Notes: a model not told the origin generated them from the sequence alone. Shown: positions 8,516 to 18,860, counted from the first letter of the stretch. The stretch is DNA of 40,579 nucleotides from Lentisalinibacter sp035655155 (GCA_035655155.1 DASRVH010000032.1:1-40579); one strand, 5' to 3'. Program-made: numbers and translations.

Positions 8516-9318
8516 GGCGACCAGCCGGGTTTGCGCTTCTCGACGAAGGCGGCCACGCCCTCGCGGCCCTCCTCGCCCAGCATGCACTCGGCGAAGCGCC
8601 GGGCGGCGAGGTCGGTCATGGCCTCGGCGTCCAGGTGGACCGCCGCCCGCGCCAGCTCCTTGGTCACGGCGATCGCGCCGGGCGCGCAGCGCAGCACGTC
8701 CGCGCGTATCACCGCCTCCAGGGTCTCGAGCTCGTCGGCATCGTTGGCGAGGAAGTCCGCGATGCCGATTTCCTTCGCGCCGGCGCCGTCGAATTCGGCC
8801 GCGGTCAGCATGATGCGCCGCGCGGCGGCCAGGCCGATGCGCCGCACGACGTAGGGCGCGATCTGCGCCGGCGGGATGCCGAGGCGCGCTTCGGTCAGCG
8901 CGAAGCGGGCATCCCGGGTGACCACCACCACGTCGCCGCCGCACACCATGCCGAGGCCGCCGGCAACGGCCGCGCCCTCCACCAGCATCACCACCACCTG
9001 GGGCATGGAGTCCACCAGCGCGAACAGCTCGCCGCCCCGGCGGCTGGCCGCGGCGACGTCGTCGGCGCTCTGGCCGCCGTCCTGGAAGACGGCGCGGAAC
9101 CCCTTCACGTCGCCGCCGGCGCAGAAGATGCCGGCTCGGCCGCGGAAAGTGATGCCGCGCACCCCCCGGTCGTCGCGCACCGACTCCAGCACGGCGATCA
9201 GTTCCTCGATCATCCCGGCGGAGAGCGCATTCCTCGCCTTCGGCCGGTTCAGCCAGACGGTGAGCCAGCCGCCGGCGAGCTCCAGGTCCAGGTTCTTCGT
9301 GTCGGGCAGGTCGCTCAT
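8512..9318 (-). CDS. Enoyl-CoA hydratase/isomerase (crotonase) family, AtuE/LiuC position
   Basis: From the ATG at 9318 the protein is 268 residues, normal for a crotonase. The oxyanion-hole segment IFCAGGDVKGF (64-74) and the second glycine-rich turn (GAAVAGGLG, about 115-123) are clear. The residue aligning with the first catalytic Glu of classic hydratases appears to be Gly123, while the second is kept as Glu143 (LTEARLG). This variation may mean altered chemistry or substrate. The gene sits between the two carboxylase subunits, 2 nt after the beta subunit and overlapping alpha by 4 nt, so it probably hydrates the carboxylase product (3-methylglutaconyl- or isohexenylglutaconyl-CoA-like). 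The product assignment is inference. Confidence 0.85.
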   Translation of the reverse strand: MSDLPDTKNLDLELAGGWLTVWLNRPKARNALSAGMIEELIAVLESVRDDRGVRGITFRGRAGIFCAGGDVKGFRAVFQDGGQSADDVAAASRRGGELFALVDSMPQVVVMLVEGAAVAGGLGMVCGGDVVVVTRDARFALTEARLGIPPAQIAPYVVRRIGLAAARRIMLTAAEFDGAGAKEIGIADFLANDADELETLEAVIRADVLRCAPGAIAVTKELARAAVHLDAEAMTDLAARRFAECMLGEEGREGVAAFVEKRKPGWSP

Positions 9319-9320
9319 GG

Positions 9321-10943
<1,623 letters not shown>

Positions 10944-10944
10944 G

Positions 10945-12738
10945 TCAGAGCGTCTCCGCCAGCGCGGCCGGCACGGTGATGGGATGGTCCAGCAGGACCT
11001 GGGCGTAGCCCTTGCCCTGGGGGTCGTTCCTGAGGCTCGCCACGCCGCCGCCGAGCACGTCGTGCAGCAGGAAGTTCATGGCGCTCGAGCCCGGAAGCAG
11101 GAAGCGCTCGACCGGGCCGCGGAGGAAGTGGGCGAAGCGGACCGCGACAGCCTCCTCGGTGAGGGCCGCCCAGATGTACGGCAGGTACTCGGGCCGACGG
11201 GCGATGATGCCGATGTTGGCCTTGTCGCCCTTGTCGCCGCTGCGCCCCCAGGCGAGCTTCACCAGCGGCACCTCGGCGGTGTCGACGGCGAGATCGGGCG
11301 CGGCGGGCGGCGCCGGCCGGCGGATGGCGTCGGCGTCGAACGGCACGCCGGGCACCGGCTCGACGGGAGCGGTGGCGCCGTCGACGTCGAAGGTGACCGG
11401 CACGTCGGTCTTCGGATACAGGAAAGAGAACAGGCGCACGACCGGCGAGGGCTTCGGCCGGCCGCCGCCGGAGAACAGCGTAAGCCCCGGCGGCGCACTC
11501 AGCGCCGCGCCGATGGTCTCCTGCAGCAGCGCGCCGACGCCGCGGGGGTCCGCGTGTTTCGCGGCGACCTTCAAAGTGACTTCCCGGGCGCCGGCGATGC
11601 GCCGCGCGGCGCCGTAGTGGCTCTCGTCGCCGAAGACCTCCACCAGCGTCTCGGTGTAGTCGGCCAGGCCCTCGCGCTCGAGGCGGACGCGGGCGCGGGC
11701 GAGGGCGGCCTCGGCATAGGTCCGCGCCTTGCGCTCGGCGTCGAAGCCGTAGAAGAACAGGAGCTGGCCGCCGCGGAAGCCGTCCGCGTAGGTCGCGCTT
11801 ACCTTGTAGGTGTCGGTCGGCGGTCCGCCGCGGGCGCCGCTGACCCGCACCCGGTCCGGTCCGGCCTGCTCGAGAGTGACGCCGGAGAAATCGCAGACCA
11901 GGTCCGGCAGCACGTAGGCCTGCGGGTCACCGATCTCGTAGAGCATCTGCTCGGCGACGGTGCCGGTGCTGACCAGACCGCCGGTGCCTTCCGGCTTGGT
12001 GCAGACGAAGCTGCCGTCGGCCGCGATCTCCGCGATGGGGTAGCCGATGTCCGCAATGCCGTCGGCCACCTGCTCCCAGTCGGTGAAGTTGCCGCCGGTG
12101 GCCTGGGTGCTGCATTCGAGGATATGGCCGGCGACGCTTGCGCCCGCCATGGCGTCGTAGTCGTCCCGCGGCCAGCCGAACTCGTGCAGGCAGGCAGCCA
12201 GAGTGACCGCGCTGTCGACCACGCGGCCGGTAACGACAATGTCGGCGCCGGCGTCCAGCGCGGCGGCGATGGGCAGCGCACCGAGGTAGGCGTTCATGCT
12301 GGCGATACGCTCGGCCGGCGGCAGCGTGGCGCCGGAGAACATCTCGCGGATGTCCGTCGCAGCCAGGTCGACGATGCGGTCGGTGAGGTCATCGCCGCGC
12401 AACACGCCGACCTTGAGATTTAGGCCCGCCTCTTTCACGAGTCCGCGGATGGCATCCGCACAGGCATCCGGGTTGACGCCGCCGGCGTTGGAGATCACCT
12501 TCACGCGCCGGCGGGCGATCTCCGCGAGGTTCGGCCGGATGACGGCGGAGACGAAATCGGTGGCGTAGCCGCGCTCCGGGTCGGCGCCGCGCGCGCGGGC
12601 CATGATCGACATGGTGATCTCGGCGAGGTAGTCGTAGACGAGGTAGTCGACGCCGGCGGCCAGCAACTGCGGGGTGGCCACCGAGGTCTCGCCCCAGAAG
12701 CCGACCGCACCGCCGATGCGCAGGATGTCCTTCGCCAT
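10945..12738 (-). CDS. atuA: AtuA-family protein (DUF1446 plus C-terminal AtuA-like domain)
   Basis: This 597-residue protein is recognised as the AtuA family from its N-terminal DUF1446 region (RIGGAVGFWGET, DYLAEITMSI, VISNAGG, VTGRVVDSAV). It also has the characteristic C-terminal domain (LAWGRSGDKGDKANIG, about residue 505 onward). In Pseudomonas the atu cluster degrades citronellol and geraniol; AtuA is required there, but its reaction is not established to my knowledge. Here it is the first gene of the minus-strand operon, followed after 1 nt by the carboxylase beta subunit and divergent from a TetR regulator. The same arrangement occurs in bacteria not shown to use terpenes, so the substrate remains open. 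Confidence 0.85.
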   Translation of the reverse strand: MAKDILRIGGAVGFWGETSVATPQLLAAGVDYLVYDYLAEITMSIMARARGADPERGYATDFVSAVIRPNLAEIARRRVKVISNAGGVNPDACADAIRGLVKEAGLNLKVGVLRGDDLTDRIVDLAATDIREMFSGATLPPAERIASMNAYLGALPIAAALDAGADIVVTGRVVDSAVTLAACLHEFGWPRDDYDAMAGASVAGHILECSTQATGGNFTDWEQVADGIADIGYPIAEIAADGSFVCTKPEGTGGLVSTGTVAEQMLYEIGDPQAYVLPDLVCDFSGVTLEQAGPDRVRVSGARGGPPTDTYKVSATYADGFRGGQLLFFYGFDAERKARTYAEAALARARVRLEREGLADYTETLVEVFGDESHYGAARRIAGAREVTLKVAAKHADPRGVGALLQETIGAALSAPPGLTLFSGGGRPKPSPVVRLFSFLYPKTDVPVTFDVDGATAPVEPVPGVPFDADAIRRPAPPAAPDLAVDTAEVPLVKLAWGRSGDKGDKANIGIIARRPEYLPYIWAALTEEAVAVRFAHFLRGPVERFLLPGSSAMNFLLHDVLGGGVASLRNDPQGKGYAQVLLDHPITVPAALAETL

Positions 12739-12842
12739 AAGCCCCTCTGACCGGCGGTCTGCAGCCGGCTCCGGTTGACTATGAAAGCAATTCAGTATAA
12801 ATGAGTCAAGTTCATTGTTGTATTTCTGGCCGGGAAGCGAGC
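12739..12842. promoter_or_regulatory. Divergent promoter/operator region between atuA-like operon and tetR
   Basis: This 104-bp gap must hold the promoters of both divergent units. TTGACT occurs on the plus strand at 12775-12780, followed after 15 bp by TATAAA (12796-12801). The same hexamer occurs on the minus strand (AGTCAA at 12804-12809), with TTTCAT 17 bp further on. The two -35-like boxes form an inverted pair 23 bp apart, so the promoters overlap face to face. One bound TetR dimer could block both. The promoter calls rest on hexamer matches only. Confidence 0.5.
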
Positions 12843-13541
12843 ATGAGTAACGCCGAGCCGAGGACGCGCCGCGAGCGGGTGGAGGCGCGGGAGGAAGCCA
12901 TCATCGCCGCGGCCCACGAGGTGTTTCGGGAGCACGGCTTCGACGGCGCGCGCATCGCGGAGATCGCCCGCCGGGCGGCGGTCGCCGAGGGCACGATCTA
13001 TCTCTACTTCAAGAACAAGGAAGCGCTGCTGCACGCGGTGGTGGGCACGTTCTACGAGCGGCTGACGGCGAGTGCGGAGGAAGGCGTGCACGGGCTCTCC
13101 GATACGCGCAAGCAGCTCGAGTTCCTGGCGCGGCACCACATGATCAGTTGCCTGTCGGAGTGGCGCATCATCGAGTTGGCGATGGCGACCTACCGGCAGA
13201 TGTCGGAGTACGAGAGCTCCGGGTATCTGCAGTTCAACAAGACCTACGTGGCCGTGTTCGACCACGTCATCCGGGAGGGCATGAACCGGAGCGAGATCCG
13301 CAAGGACATCCCCATCTGGAATATCCGTGACCTCTTCTACGGCGCACTCGAGTACTCCTGCCGCACTTACCTGCTGCGGGGGCACGCGGCCGACGACCTG
13401 GTGGAGATCGCGAGGAACGTCCAGCGCCTCATGCACATGGTCTGGCAGGGCATCACGCGCGTCGGCGACAAGCCGACCGGCCACGCAGACCTGGAAGCGA
13501 TCACCCGCCGCCTGGAAGCGGTAGCGACACGCTTGGAATAG
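12843..13541 (+). CDS. TetR/AcrR-family transcriptional regulator
   Basis: This is a 232-residue one-component repressor from the ATG at 12843, which has a purine-rich ribosome site (GGAAGCGAG) just upstream. An in-frame ATG at 12801 would add 14 residues but lies in the putative promoter and lacks a ribosome site. The N-terminal HTH (about 18-65) shows the usual TetR pattern: RIAEIARRAAVAEGTIYLYF followed by KNKEALL. The all-helical ligand domain follows; its spacing and ...RNVQRLMHMVWQG end resemble regulators that sense acyl-CoA. Its divergent position makes it the likely local repressor of the atuA-carboxylase operon, perhaps released by a branched acyl-CoA. The ligand is inference. Confidence 0.9.
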   Translation: MSNAEPRTRRERVEAREEAIIAAAHEVFREHGFDGARIAEIARRAAVAEGTIYLYFKNKEALLHAVVGTFYERLTASAEEGVHGLSDTRKQLEFLARHHMISCLSEWRIIELAMATYRQMSEYESSGYLQFNKTYVAVFDHVIREGMNRSEIRKDIPIWNIRDLFYGALEYSCRTYLLRGHAADDLVEIARNVQRLMHMVWQGITRVGDKPTGHADLEAITRRLEAVATRLE

Positions 13542-13547
13542 GGAATA

Positions 13548-13665
13548 GGTGCCGGACCGAACTTTTGCAACTTTTCCAACTTATTCCGGAAAGGCTCTTA
13601 GCTTCCCGCAGAACACCTCGCTTCAACAGAAACGCAAGAAAGTTGCAAAAGTTCGGTCCGGCACC
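13548..13665. repeat. Perfect 27-bp inverted repeat with 64-bp centre
   Basis: The arms at 13548-13574 and 13639-13665 are exact reverse complements over 27 bp; each outer end reads GGTGCCGGACCGAACTTTTG inward. The centre is 64 bp without a visible ORF. The element exactly fills the gap between the stop codons of two convergent genes (tetR ends 13541, the aldehyde dehydrogenase ends 13668). It could act as a bidirectional terminator, but arm length, exactness and spacer suggest a small non-autonomous mobile or REP-associated element. Confidence 0.85.
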
Positions 13666-13667
13666 CT

Positions 13668-15137
13668 CTACTTCTTGATTTCGCGTTTCAGCGTTTTTTG
13701 TAGCGTGTCGCCGTAGGGCGGGCGGATGCCGATTAGCTTCGCGACGCTCACCTTCGCCTGGCGGTAGACCGCCTTGCGGTGGCTGAACTCCCGGAAGCCG
13801 TCGATGCCGTGGTACGCGCCCATGCCGCTCGGGCCCACCCCGCCGAACGGCAGGTCCTCGTGCCCCACGTGCCAGATCACGTCGTTCAGCGTCACGCCAC
13901 CCGACGTCGTTCGCTCGAGCACCTCGCGCTCCTCGTCCCTGTCGGTGCCGAAGTAGTACAGCGCCAGCGGCCGCGGGTGATCGTTCACGTAGTCGATGGC
14001 CTCGTCGATCCCCTCATAGGTCATCAGCGGCAGCAGCGGGCCGAAGATCTCGTTCTTCATCACCGCCATGTCGTCGCTGACCTGCTCGATGAACATCGGC
14101 GGAATCTTGTGGCTGCCCTGCTGATGCGCGAAGTCCTCACCTGCGGGATTCAGCTCCACGATCTTCGCGCCCTTCTCCTTCGCGTCCGACACGTAGCCCT
14201 GCAGCCTCGTGTGGTGCCGCTCGTTAATCACCGACGTGTACTCGTCGTTCGCCAGGATCTTCGGATACATGTCGGCGGCCACCTCCTGCATCGTCTTCAG
14301 CAGCTCGTCGTGGCGCGACTCCTGCACCAGGATGTAATCCGGCGCCAGACAGATCTGCCCGGCGTTCATCAGCTTGCCGAGCATCACGTTTTCGGCAGCC
14401 TGCCGGATGTCCGCCGTCTTCGAGATGATCACCGGCGACTTGCCGCCGAGTTCCAGCGTCACGGGCGTGAGATTCTTCGCCGCGGCCGCCATGACGTGGC
14501 GGCCCACTTCGGTGGCGCCGGTGAATTTCAGGTGATCGAAGGGCAGCGTGGAAAACGCCTTGCCCACCTCCGGCCCGCCGAGGAAGAAGGCGAGCTCGGT
14601 CTCGTCGAAATACTTCGCAGCCAGCTCCGCCATCAGGGCCGAGGTGCGCTCCGTGAATTCCGACGGCTTCACCATCACCCGATTGCCGGCCGCGAACATG
14701 CCGGCCAGCGGCATGAAGGTCAGATTCACCGGGAAGTTCCACGGACTGATGCAGCCGACCACGCCCTTCGGCTGGAAGTGCACCCGCGCCTTGGCGCCCA
14801 GCAACGGCAGCGGGAAGTCCAGCTTCCGCTTCTCCGGCTTCATCCACTGCTTCACGTGCTTGCGCGCATGCTTCAGCGCGCTCACCGACGACATGATGTC
14901 CGTCATCATGGACAGCGGACGCGGCCGGCCGCCGAAATCCGTGTCCATCGCGGCCACCAGGTCGTCCTTGTTGTCGATGACGAGATCGATGGCCCGGTTC
15001 AACCGGTCGATACGGGTCTCGACGGGAACGAAGCCCTCCTCCAGGAAGGCGCGGCGTTGTTTCTCGAGGACCGCGAGCATGTCATCACGGGTGGGTTCGG
15101 ACGTCTTGGCACGAATCTGATCTGCGACGGCGCTCAT
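13668..15137 (-). CDS. Coniferyl-aldehyde-type NAD(P)+ aldehyde dehydrogenase
   Basis: From the ATG at 15137, which has a good ribosome site (CAGGAGAG), the protein is 489 residues. An open extension to 15215 is less likely. Family motifs are all present: PWNFP (132-136), LELGGKSP with general base Glu229, and GQICLAPDY with catalytic Cys263. The CLAPDY form of the Cys motif and the short length are typical of the class 3 / coniferyl-aldehyde dehydrogenase branch, which oxidises fatty and aromatic aldehydes. It is convergent with tetR and divergent from the thiolase-like gene. A role in oxidising terpenoid or long-chain aldehydes would fit the neighbourhood but is not shown. Confidence 0.9.
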   Translation of the reverse strand: MSAVADQIRAKTSEPTRDDMLAVLEKQRRAFLEEGFVPVETRIDRLNRAIDLVIDNKDDLVAAMDTDFGGRPRPLSMMTDIMSSVSALKHARKHVKQWMKPEKRKLDFPLPLLGAKARVHFQPKGVVGCISPWNFPVNLTFMPLAGMFAAGNRVMVKPSEFTERTSALMAELAAKYFDETELAFFLGGPEVGKAFSTLPFDHLKFTGATEVGRHVMAAAAKNLTPVTLELGGKSPVIISKTADIRQAAENVMLGKLMNAGQICLAPDYILVQESRHDELLKTMQEVAADMYPKILANDEYTSVINERHHTRLQGYVSDAKEKGAKIVELNPAGEDFAHQQGSHKIPPMFIEQVSDDMAVMKNEIFGPLLPLMTYEGIDEAIDYVNDHPRPLALYYFGTDRDEEREVLERTTSGGVTLNDVIWHVGHEDLPFGGVGPSGMGAYHGIDGFREFSHRKAVYRQAKVSVAKLIGIRPPYGDTLQKTLKREIKK

Positions 15138-15312
15138 GAGTTCTCTCCTGTTGCGGCGGGTGCCGGCGGCACCGTTCCCCTGCATCGGCATTAACCCCTC
15201 GGTTACCCCGATCATACCGCCCGGGCCACGGCTTTTCAGCCGCGGATCCGGTGGCAGCCGCGCGACGATGCGCTAACATTGCGCCCCGTTCCGGAACGAA
15301 CGAGAGCAGAAA

Positions 15313-16848
15313 GTGCCCCAGGACAGAACCCCCGTCATCGTCGGCGCCGGCCAGTACACCCAGAAGGACGTGGCTCCCGAGGAGGCCCTGCCGCCCATGG
15401 GCATCGCCGCCGAGGCGGCCCGCGCCGCCATAGCCGCCGCGGGCGCCAAGGGCGACCTGGCCGCCGCGCTGGATACCGTCGCCGTCACGCGCACCTTTCC
15501 CGATTCCACGCCCCGCCGCAGCCACGACCACGGCCGCGCCACCAACCCGCCCCGCAGCCTCGCCCGGGACATCGGCGCCGATCCCGCGCGTGCCGTCTAC
15601 TCCGAGGCGGGCGGCGAGGTGCCCCAGCGCTACGTCAACGAGTACGCCGGGCTGATCGCCAGCGGCGAGGCGGACGCCGTGCTACTCGCCGGCGGCGAGG
15701 CGATGGCCACCGAGAAGGCGGCGCGCCGGGCCGGCCTCACCCTCGACTGGCAGGACGAGGCGGAGGGCGAGCTGGACGACAAGGGCTTCGGCGTCCTGTT
15801 CGTAGACCCCCGCGAACTCGCCCACGGCATCGGCTTCCCGGTGCAGACCTACCCCCTGTTCGAGCAGGCCATCCGCGGCCGGCGCGGACACGGCATCCGC
15901 GATCACCTTGCCGCCATGGGACGGCTGCTGAGCCCGTTCACCGCGGTGGCCGCCGAGAACCCCTATGCCTATTTCCCGCGCCGGCGCAGCGCCGAGGAGA
16001 TCGCCACGCCGTCGGCCGAGAATCCGTTCATCGGCTTCCCGTATACGTTGCTGATGAACGCCCGCGACGGCGTCGACCAGGGCGCCGCGCTGATACTCAC
16101 CTCCGCGGGCAAGGCCGACGAACTCGGCATCCCGGAGGACAACCGGGTCTACCTGCACGGCTGCGCCGACCTGCGCGACAAGCTGCTGGTGGGCGACCGG
16201 GTCAACTACCACAGCTCACCCGCGATCCGGCTGGCCGGCACCGAGGCGCTGGCCATGGCCGGCATCGGCATCGACGACATCCGCTATCTCGACCTCTACA
16301 GCTGCTTCCCCTCCGCGGTGGAGGCGGCGGCGGAGGCCCTCGGTATCGCCGAGGACGACTCGCGCGGCCTCACCCTCACCGGCGGCCTCCCCTACTTCGG
16401 CGGCCCGGGCAACAACTACACCATGCACGCCATCGCCGAGGCCTGGGCGCGCTGCCGCGACAACCCGGGCGAGTACGCGCTGGTGAACGGCAATGGCGGC
16501 TATCTCACCAAGCATTCCATGGGCATCTACTCCGCCCGGCCGTTCGAGGGCGACTGGCAGCGGCCGGACGCCGCGCCCCTGCAGCAGGAGATAGATGCCA
16601 TGGAGAACCCGCCCCGAGCGCACAAGCCCGAAGGCCGGGGCACTATCGAGACCTACACGGTGGTATTCGGCCGGGAAGGCGCCGAGCGCGGCATCGTCAT
16701 CGGCCGGCTGGACGACGGCGGAGCCCGATTCATCGCCAACACGCCCGCCGAACCGGCACTGCTGACGCGCATGGTCGAGGAAGAGTTCCTGGGCCGCGGC
16801 GGCAGCGTTGCCGCGGGTGACGTGGTCAACACGTTCACGCCCGATTAG
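15313..16848 (+). CDS. Thiolase-like protein (acetyl-CoA acetyltransferase family, apparently without the nucleophilic Cys)
   Basis: This 511-residue protein has a thiolase fold: N-terminal PVIVGAGQYTQ, AVLLAGGEAMATE, the C-half LDLYSCFPSAVE, GGLPYFGGPGNNY and GNGGYLTKHSMG. At the position where biosynthetic and degradative thiolases carry the nucleophilic Cys, this protein has EAGGEVPQRYVNE (98-110) with no Cys. Related proteins are common in lipid- and steroid-degrading bacteria and are annotated acetyl-CoA acetyltransferase; some lipid-transfer-type members act as aldolases or non-thiolytic partners. The start is GTG at 15313. A C-terminal extension (about 415-511) with TVVFGREGAERG resembles the OB-type tail of SCP2-thiolase partners. 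Confidence 0.8.
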   Translation: MPQDRTPVIVGAGQYTQKDVAPEEALPPMGIAAEAARAAIAAAGAKGDLAAALDTVAVTRTFPDSTPRRSHDHGRATNPPRSLARDIGADPARAVYSEAGGEVPQRYVNEYAGLIASGEADAVLLAGGEAMATEKAARRAGLTLDWQDEAEGELDDKGFGVLFVDPRELAHGIGFPVQTYPLFEQAIRGRRGHGIRDHLAAMGRLLSPFTAVAAENPYAYFPRRRSAEEIATPSAENPFIGFPYTLLMNARDGVDQGAALILTSAGKADELGIPEDNRVYLHGCADLRDKLLVGDRVNYHSSPAIRLAGTEALAMAGIGIDDIRYLDLYSCFPSAVEAAAEALGIAEDDSRGLTLTGGLPYFGGPGNNYTMHAIAEAWARCRDNPGEYALVNGNGGYLTKHSMGIYSARPFEGDWQRPDAAPLQQEIDAMENPPRAHKPEGRGTIETYTVVFGREGAERGIVIGRLDDGGARFIANTPAEPALLTRMVEEEFLGRGGSVAAGDVVNTFTPD

Positions 16849-16945
16849 GTCACGCCCGCCGGTTGACGGCCGACTGTCGGCGTCCGACTGAGGCACCCGC
16901 CAGGGACGCGCGCTCCCCGGCCATCAGTCACCGGTCAGGTGCTCG

Positions 16946-18184
16946 TCAGCCGCCGGGCACGGTCGCGCGAAACACGGTCGCCGGTGATCCGGTCCGCAGG
17001 GAATACGGCACGCCGGCCGGCGCGAACACGCTCTCGCCGCGGGCGAGCCCGAGCAGCCTGCCGCCGCTCTCCAGCGTCAGGTCGGCATCCGCGGCAGTCA
17101 CGATCAGGATGTCCGCGCCGTGCTCCCGGCCGCTTTCCCACTCGCCGCCGGACGGCAGGTCGATGCGCCGCAGTTCGAACTCCTCGGCCGGCGTGGGATA
17201 GACCGACTCCACGCCGTCGCGCTCGCCGCGGATCACCTCCGCCTCGCCGCCCTCGAAGGTCACCACGTCCAGCAGCTCGTCCACGTCCACGTGCTTGGGC
17301 GTCAGTCCGCCGCGCAGCACGTTGTTGGAATTGGCCATGAGTTCCATGCCGGTGCCGCGCAGGTAGGCGTGCAGGTTGCCGGCCGGCAGGTAGATGCCGT
17401 CGCCGGGGGCGAGCCGCACGAGGTTCAGCAGCCACACCGAAAACAGCCCCCGATCGTGATGGCCGTTCCCGGAGAACTGCCGATCCGCCTCCAGCGTCCA
17501 GTAGGCTCGCTCCCCGGGATCCGACGGGGCCTCGCGGCGCAGCCGATCCACCAGCGGCGCCAGCGCGGCGTCCACCACGCCCTGTCCTGCAGTCATCAGA
17601 CGGCGGTAGAGCGCCTGCAGCCCCGCGGGCGTGGGTTCGAACTCCGCTAACACCGGCGCGAGCTCCGGCACCTCTCGGGGCAGCGCCGCAATCTCCGGCA
17701 GCGGCCGGAAACCCCGCAGCGCGAAGAACTCCGTCACCGCCACCAGGGCCTCGGGCTTGTGGTTCGTGTCCTTGTAATTGCGATGGGGCGCCGAGAGAGG
17801 AATTCCGGAGGCCTCTTCGCGGGCGTAACCCTCCTCGGCCTGCTCCCGCGTGGGATGCGCCTGGATGGACAGCGGCACCGCCGCGGAGAGCACCTTGAAG
17901 AGATAGGGCAGCTCGCCGTAGCGCCGCGCCGCGGCCTCGCCGAGCACCCGGCCGGGGCAGGCGGCCACCAGGCGGTCGAGCCCGACGGTGCCGGAGCCCA
18001 GGTCCACCTCGGACGGCCGGTCCGGATGGGCGCCCAGCCAGAGTTCGGCGTACGGCTCGCCGTCCGCGTTGGGCTCGCCGATCAGGTCCGGGATGAAATC
18101 GGTGCCGCCCCAGGCATAGTGCTGCACGCCGCCGTGCAGGCGCAGGATGCCCGGGCCCTGACAGTAGTCAGTCAGGTCGCTCAT
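16946..18184 (-). CDS. manA: Mannose-6-phosphate isomerase, class I
   Basis: The enzyme interconverts fructose-6-phosphate and mannose-6-phosphate for GDP-mannose and surface polysaccharide. From the ATG at 18184 the protein is 412 residues; a GTG 6 nt upstream is an alternative start. The zinc site is visible: IQAHP (Gln and His), DTNHKPE (Glu) and LPAGNLHAYL (His), followed by the family signature ELMANSNNVLRGGLTPKH. The N-terminal signature is HYAWGG. The start lies inside the 3' end of pth (17-nt overlap), so translation of the two is probably coupled. ychF, the usual gene after pth, is not there. Confidence 0.93.
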   Translation of the reverse strand: MSDLTDYCQGPGILRLHGGVQHYAWGGTDFIPDLIGEPNADGEPYAELWLGAHPDRPSEVDLGSGTVGLDRLVAACPGRVLGEAAARRYGELPYLFKVLSAAVPLSIQAHPTREQAEEGYAREEASGIPLSAPHRNYKDTNHKPEALVAVTEFFALRGFRPLPEIAALPREVPELAPVLAEFEPTPAGLQALYRRLMTAGQGVVDAALAPLVDRLRREAPSDPGERAYWTLEADRQFSGNGHHDRGLFSVWLLNLVRLAPGDGIYLPAGNLHAYLRGTGMELMANSNNVLRGGLTPKHVDVDELLDVVTFEGGEAEVIRGERDGVESVYPTPAEEFELRRIDLPSGGEWESGREHGADILIVTAADADLTLESGGRLLGLARGESVFAPAGVPYSLRTGSPATVFRATVPGG

Positions 18185-18860
18185 CGCCACCGCCCTTGCC
18201 GCCGGCCTTGCCAGCGCCCTTGCCAGCCCCCTTGCCAGCGCCGCTGCCGCCGCCCGCAGGCCTCTTCGCGGACTCGTCCGCGGGCTTCGTGTGCAGCCGG
18301 TTCATCGCCTGCTGCACGCCCTTTTCGAGCAGCGTCGGCATCACGTCGACGGCCTGGTCGACGGCATCGCGGATCGGCCGCTCCTCGCCGACCGGCGCGC
18401 GGCGGAGCACGTAATCGGTGACCTCGTCGCGATGCCCCGGGTGGCCGACGCCGATGCGCAGCCGCGGGTATTCCGGCCCGATGTGCCGGGAGACGTCCCT
18501 GAGCCCGTTGTGGCCGCCGTGGCCGCCGCCTTCCTTCAGCCGCACGGTACCGGGCGGATGGTCCAGCTCGTCGTGGGCCACCAGCATTTCGCCAGGCTTC
18601 AACCGGTAGTAGTCCATGAAGGCGCGCACGGGTCCGCCGCTGCGATTCATGTAGGAGTGCGGCTTCACCAGCCACAGCTCGCCGCCGTCCACCCGCACGC
18701 GGCAGACCTCGGCATCGAAGCGCTTGTGGTAGGCGAAGCTGCCGCCGTGGCGCCGGGCGAGTTCGTCGACGAACCAGAAACCCGCGTTGTGGCGGGTGTC
18801 TGCGTAACGGTCGCCCGGGTTGCCCAGGCCGACGATCGCCTTCACGGGGAGATAGTCCAT
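18168..18860 (-). CDS. pth: Peptidyl-tRNA hydrolase with Gly/Lys-rich C-terminal tail
   Basis: This enzyme releases peptides from dropped-off peptidyl-tRNA. The core (1 to about 192) carries all catalytic positions: GLGNPG with Asn14, DTRHNAG with His24, HDELD with Asp97, and GGHNGLRD with His117/Asn118. The protein is 230 residues, about 35 longer than usual. The excess is a low-complexity tail (about 193-230) built of GAGK repeats that end in an acidic DERPD. The tail is encoded by short tandem repeats and overlaps the manA start. The core is certain; a function for the tail is unknown, RNA binding being one possibility for a Lys-rich repeat. Confidence 0.96.
   Translation of the reverse strand: MDYLPVKAIVGLGNPGDRYADTRHNAGFWFVDELARRHGGSFAYHKRFDAEVCRVRVDGGELWLVKPHSYMNRSGGPVRAFMDYYRLKPGEMLVAHDELDHPPGTVRLKEGGGHGGHNGLRDVSRHIGPEYPRLRIGVGHPGHRDEVTDYVLRRAPVGEERPIRDAVDQAVDVMPTLLEKGVQQAMNRLHTKPADESAKRPAGGGSGAGKGAGKGAGKAGGKGGGDERPD

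Noticed and set aside
8516..8944. Extension of the carboxylase alpha frame upstream of 8515
   Set aside because: It overlaps the crotonase gene in another frame, and homology begins two codons after the GTG at 8515.
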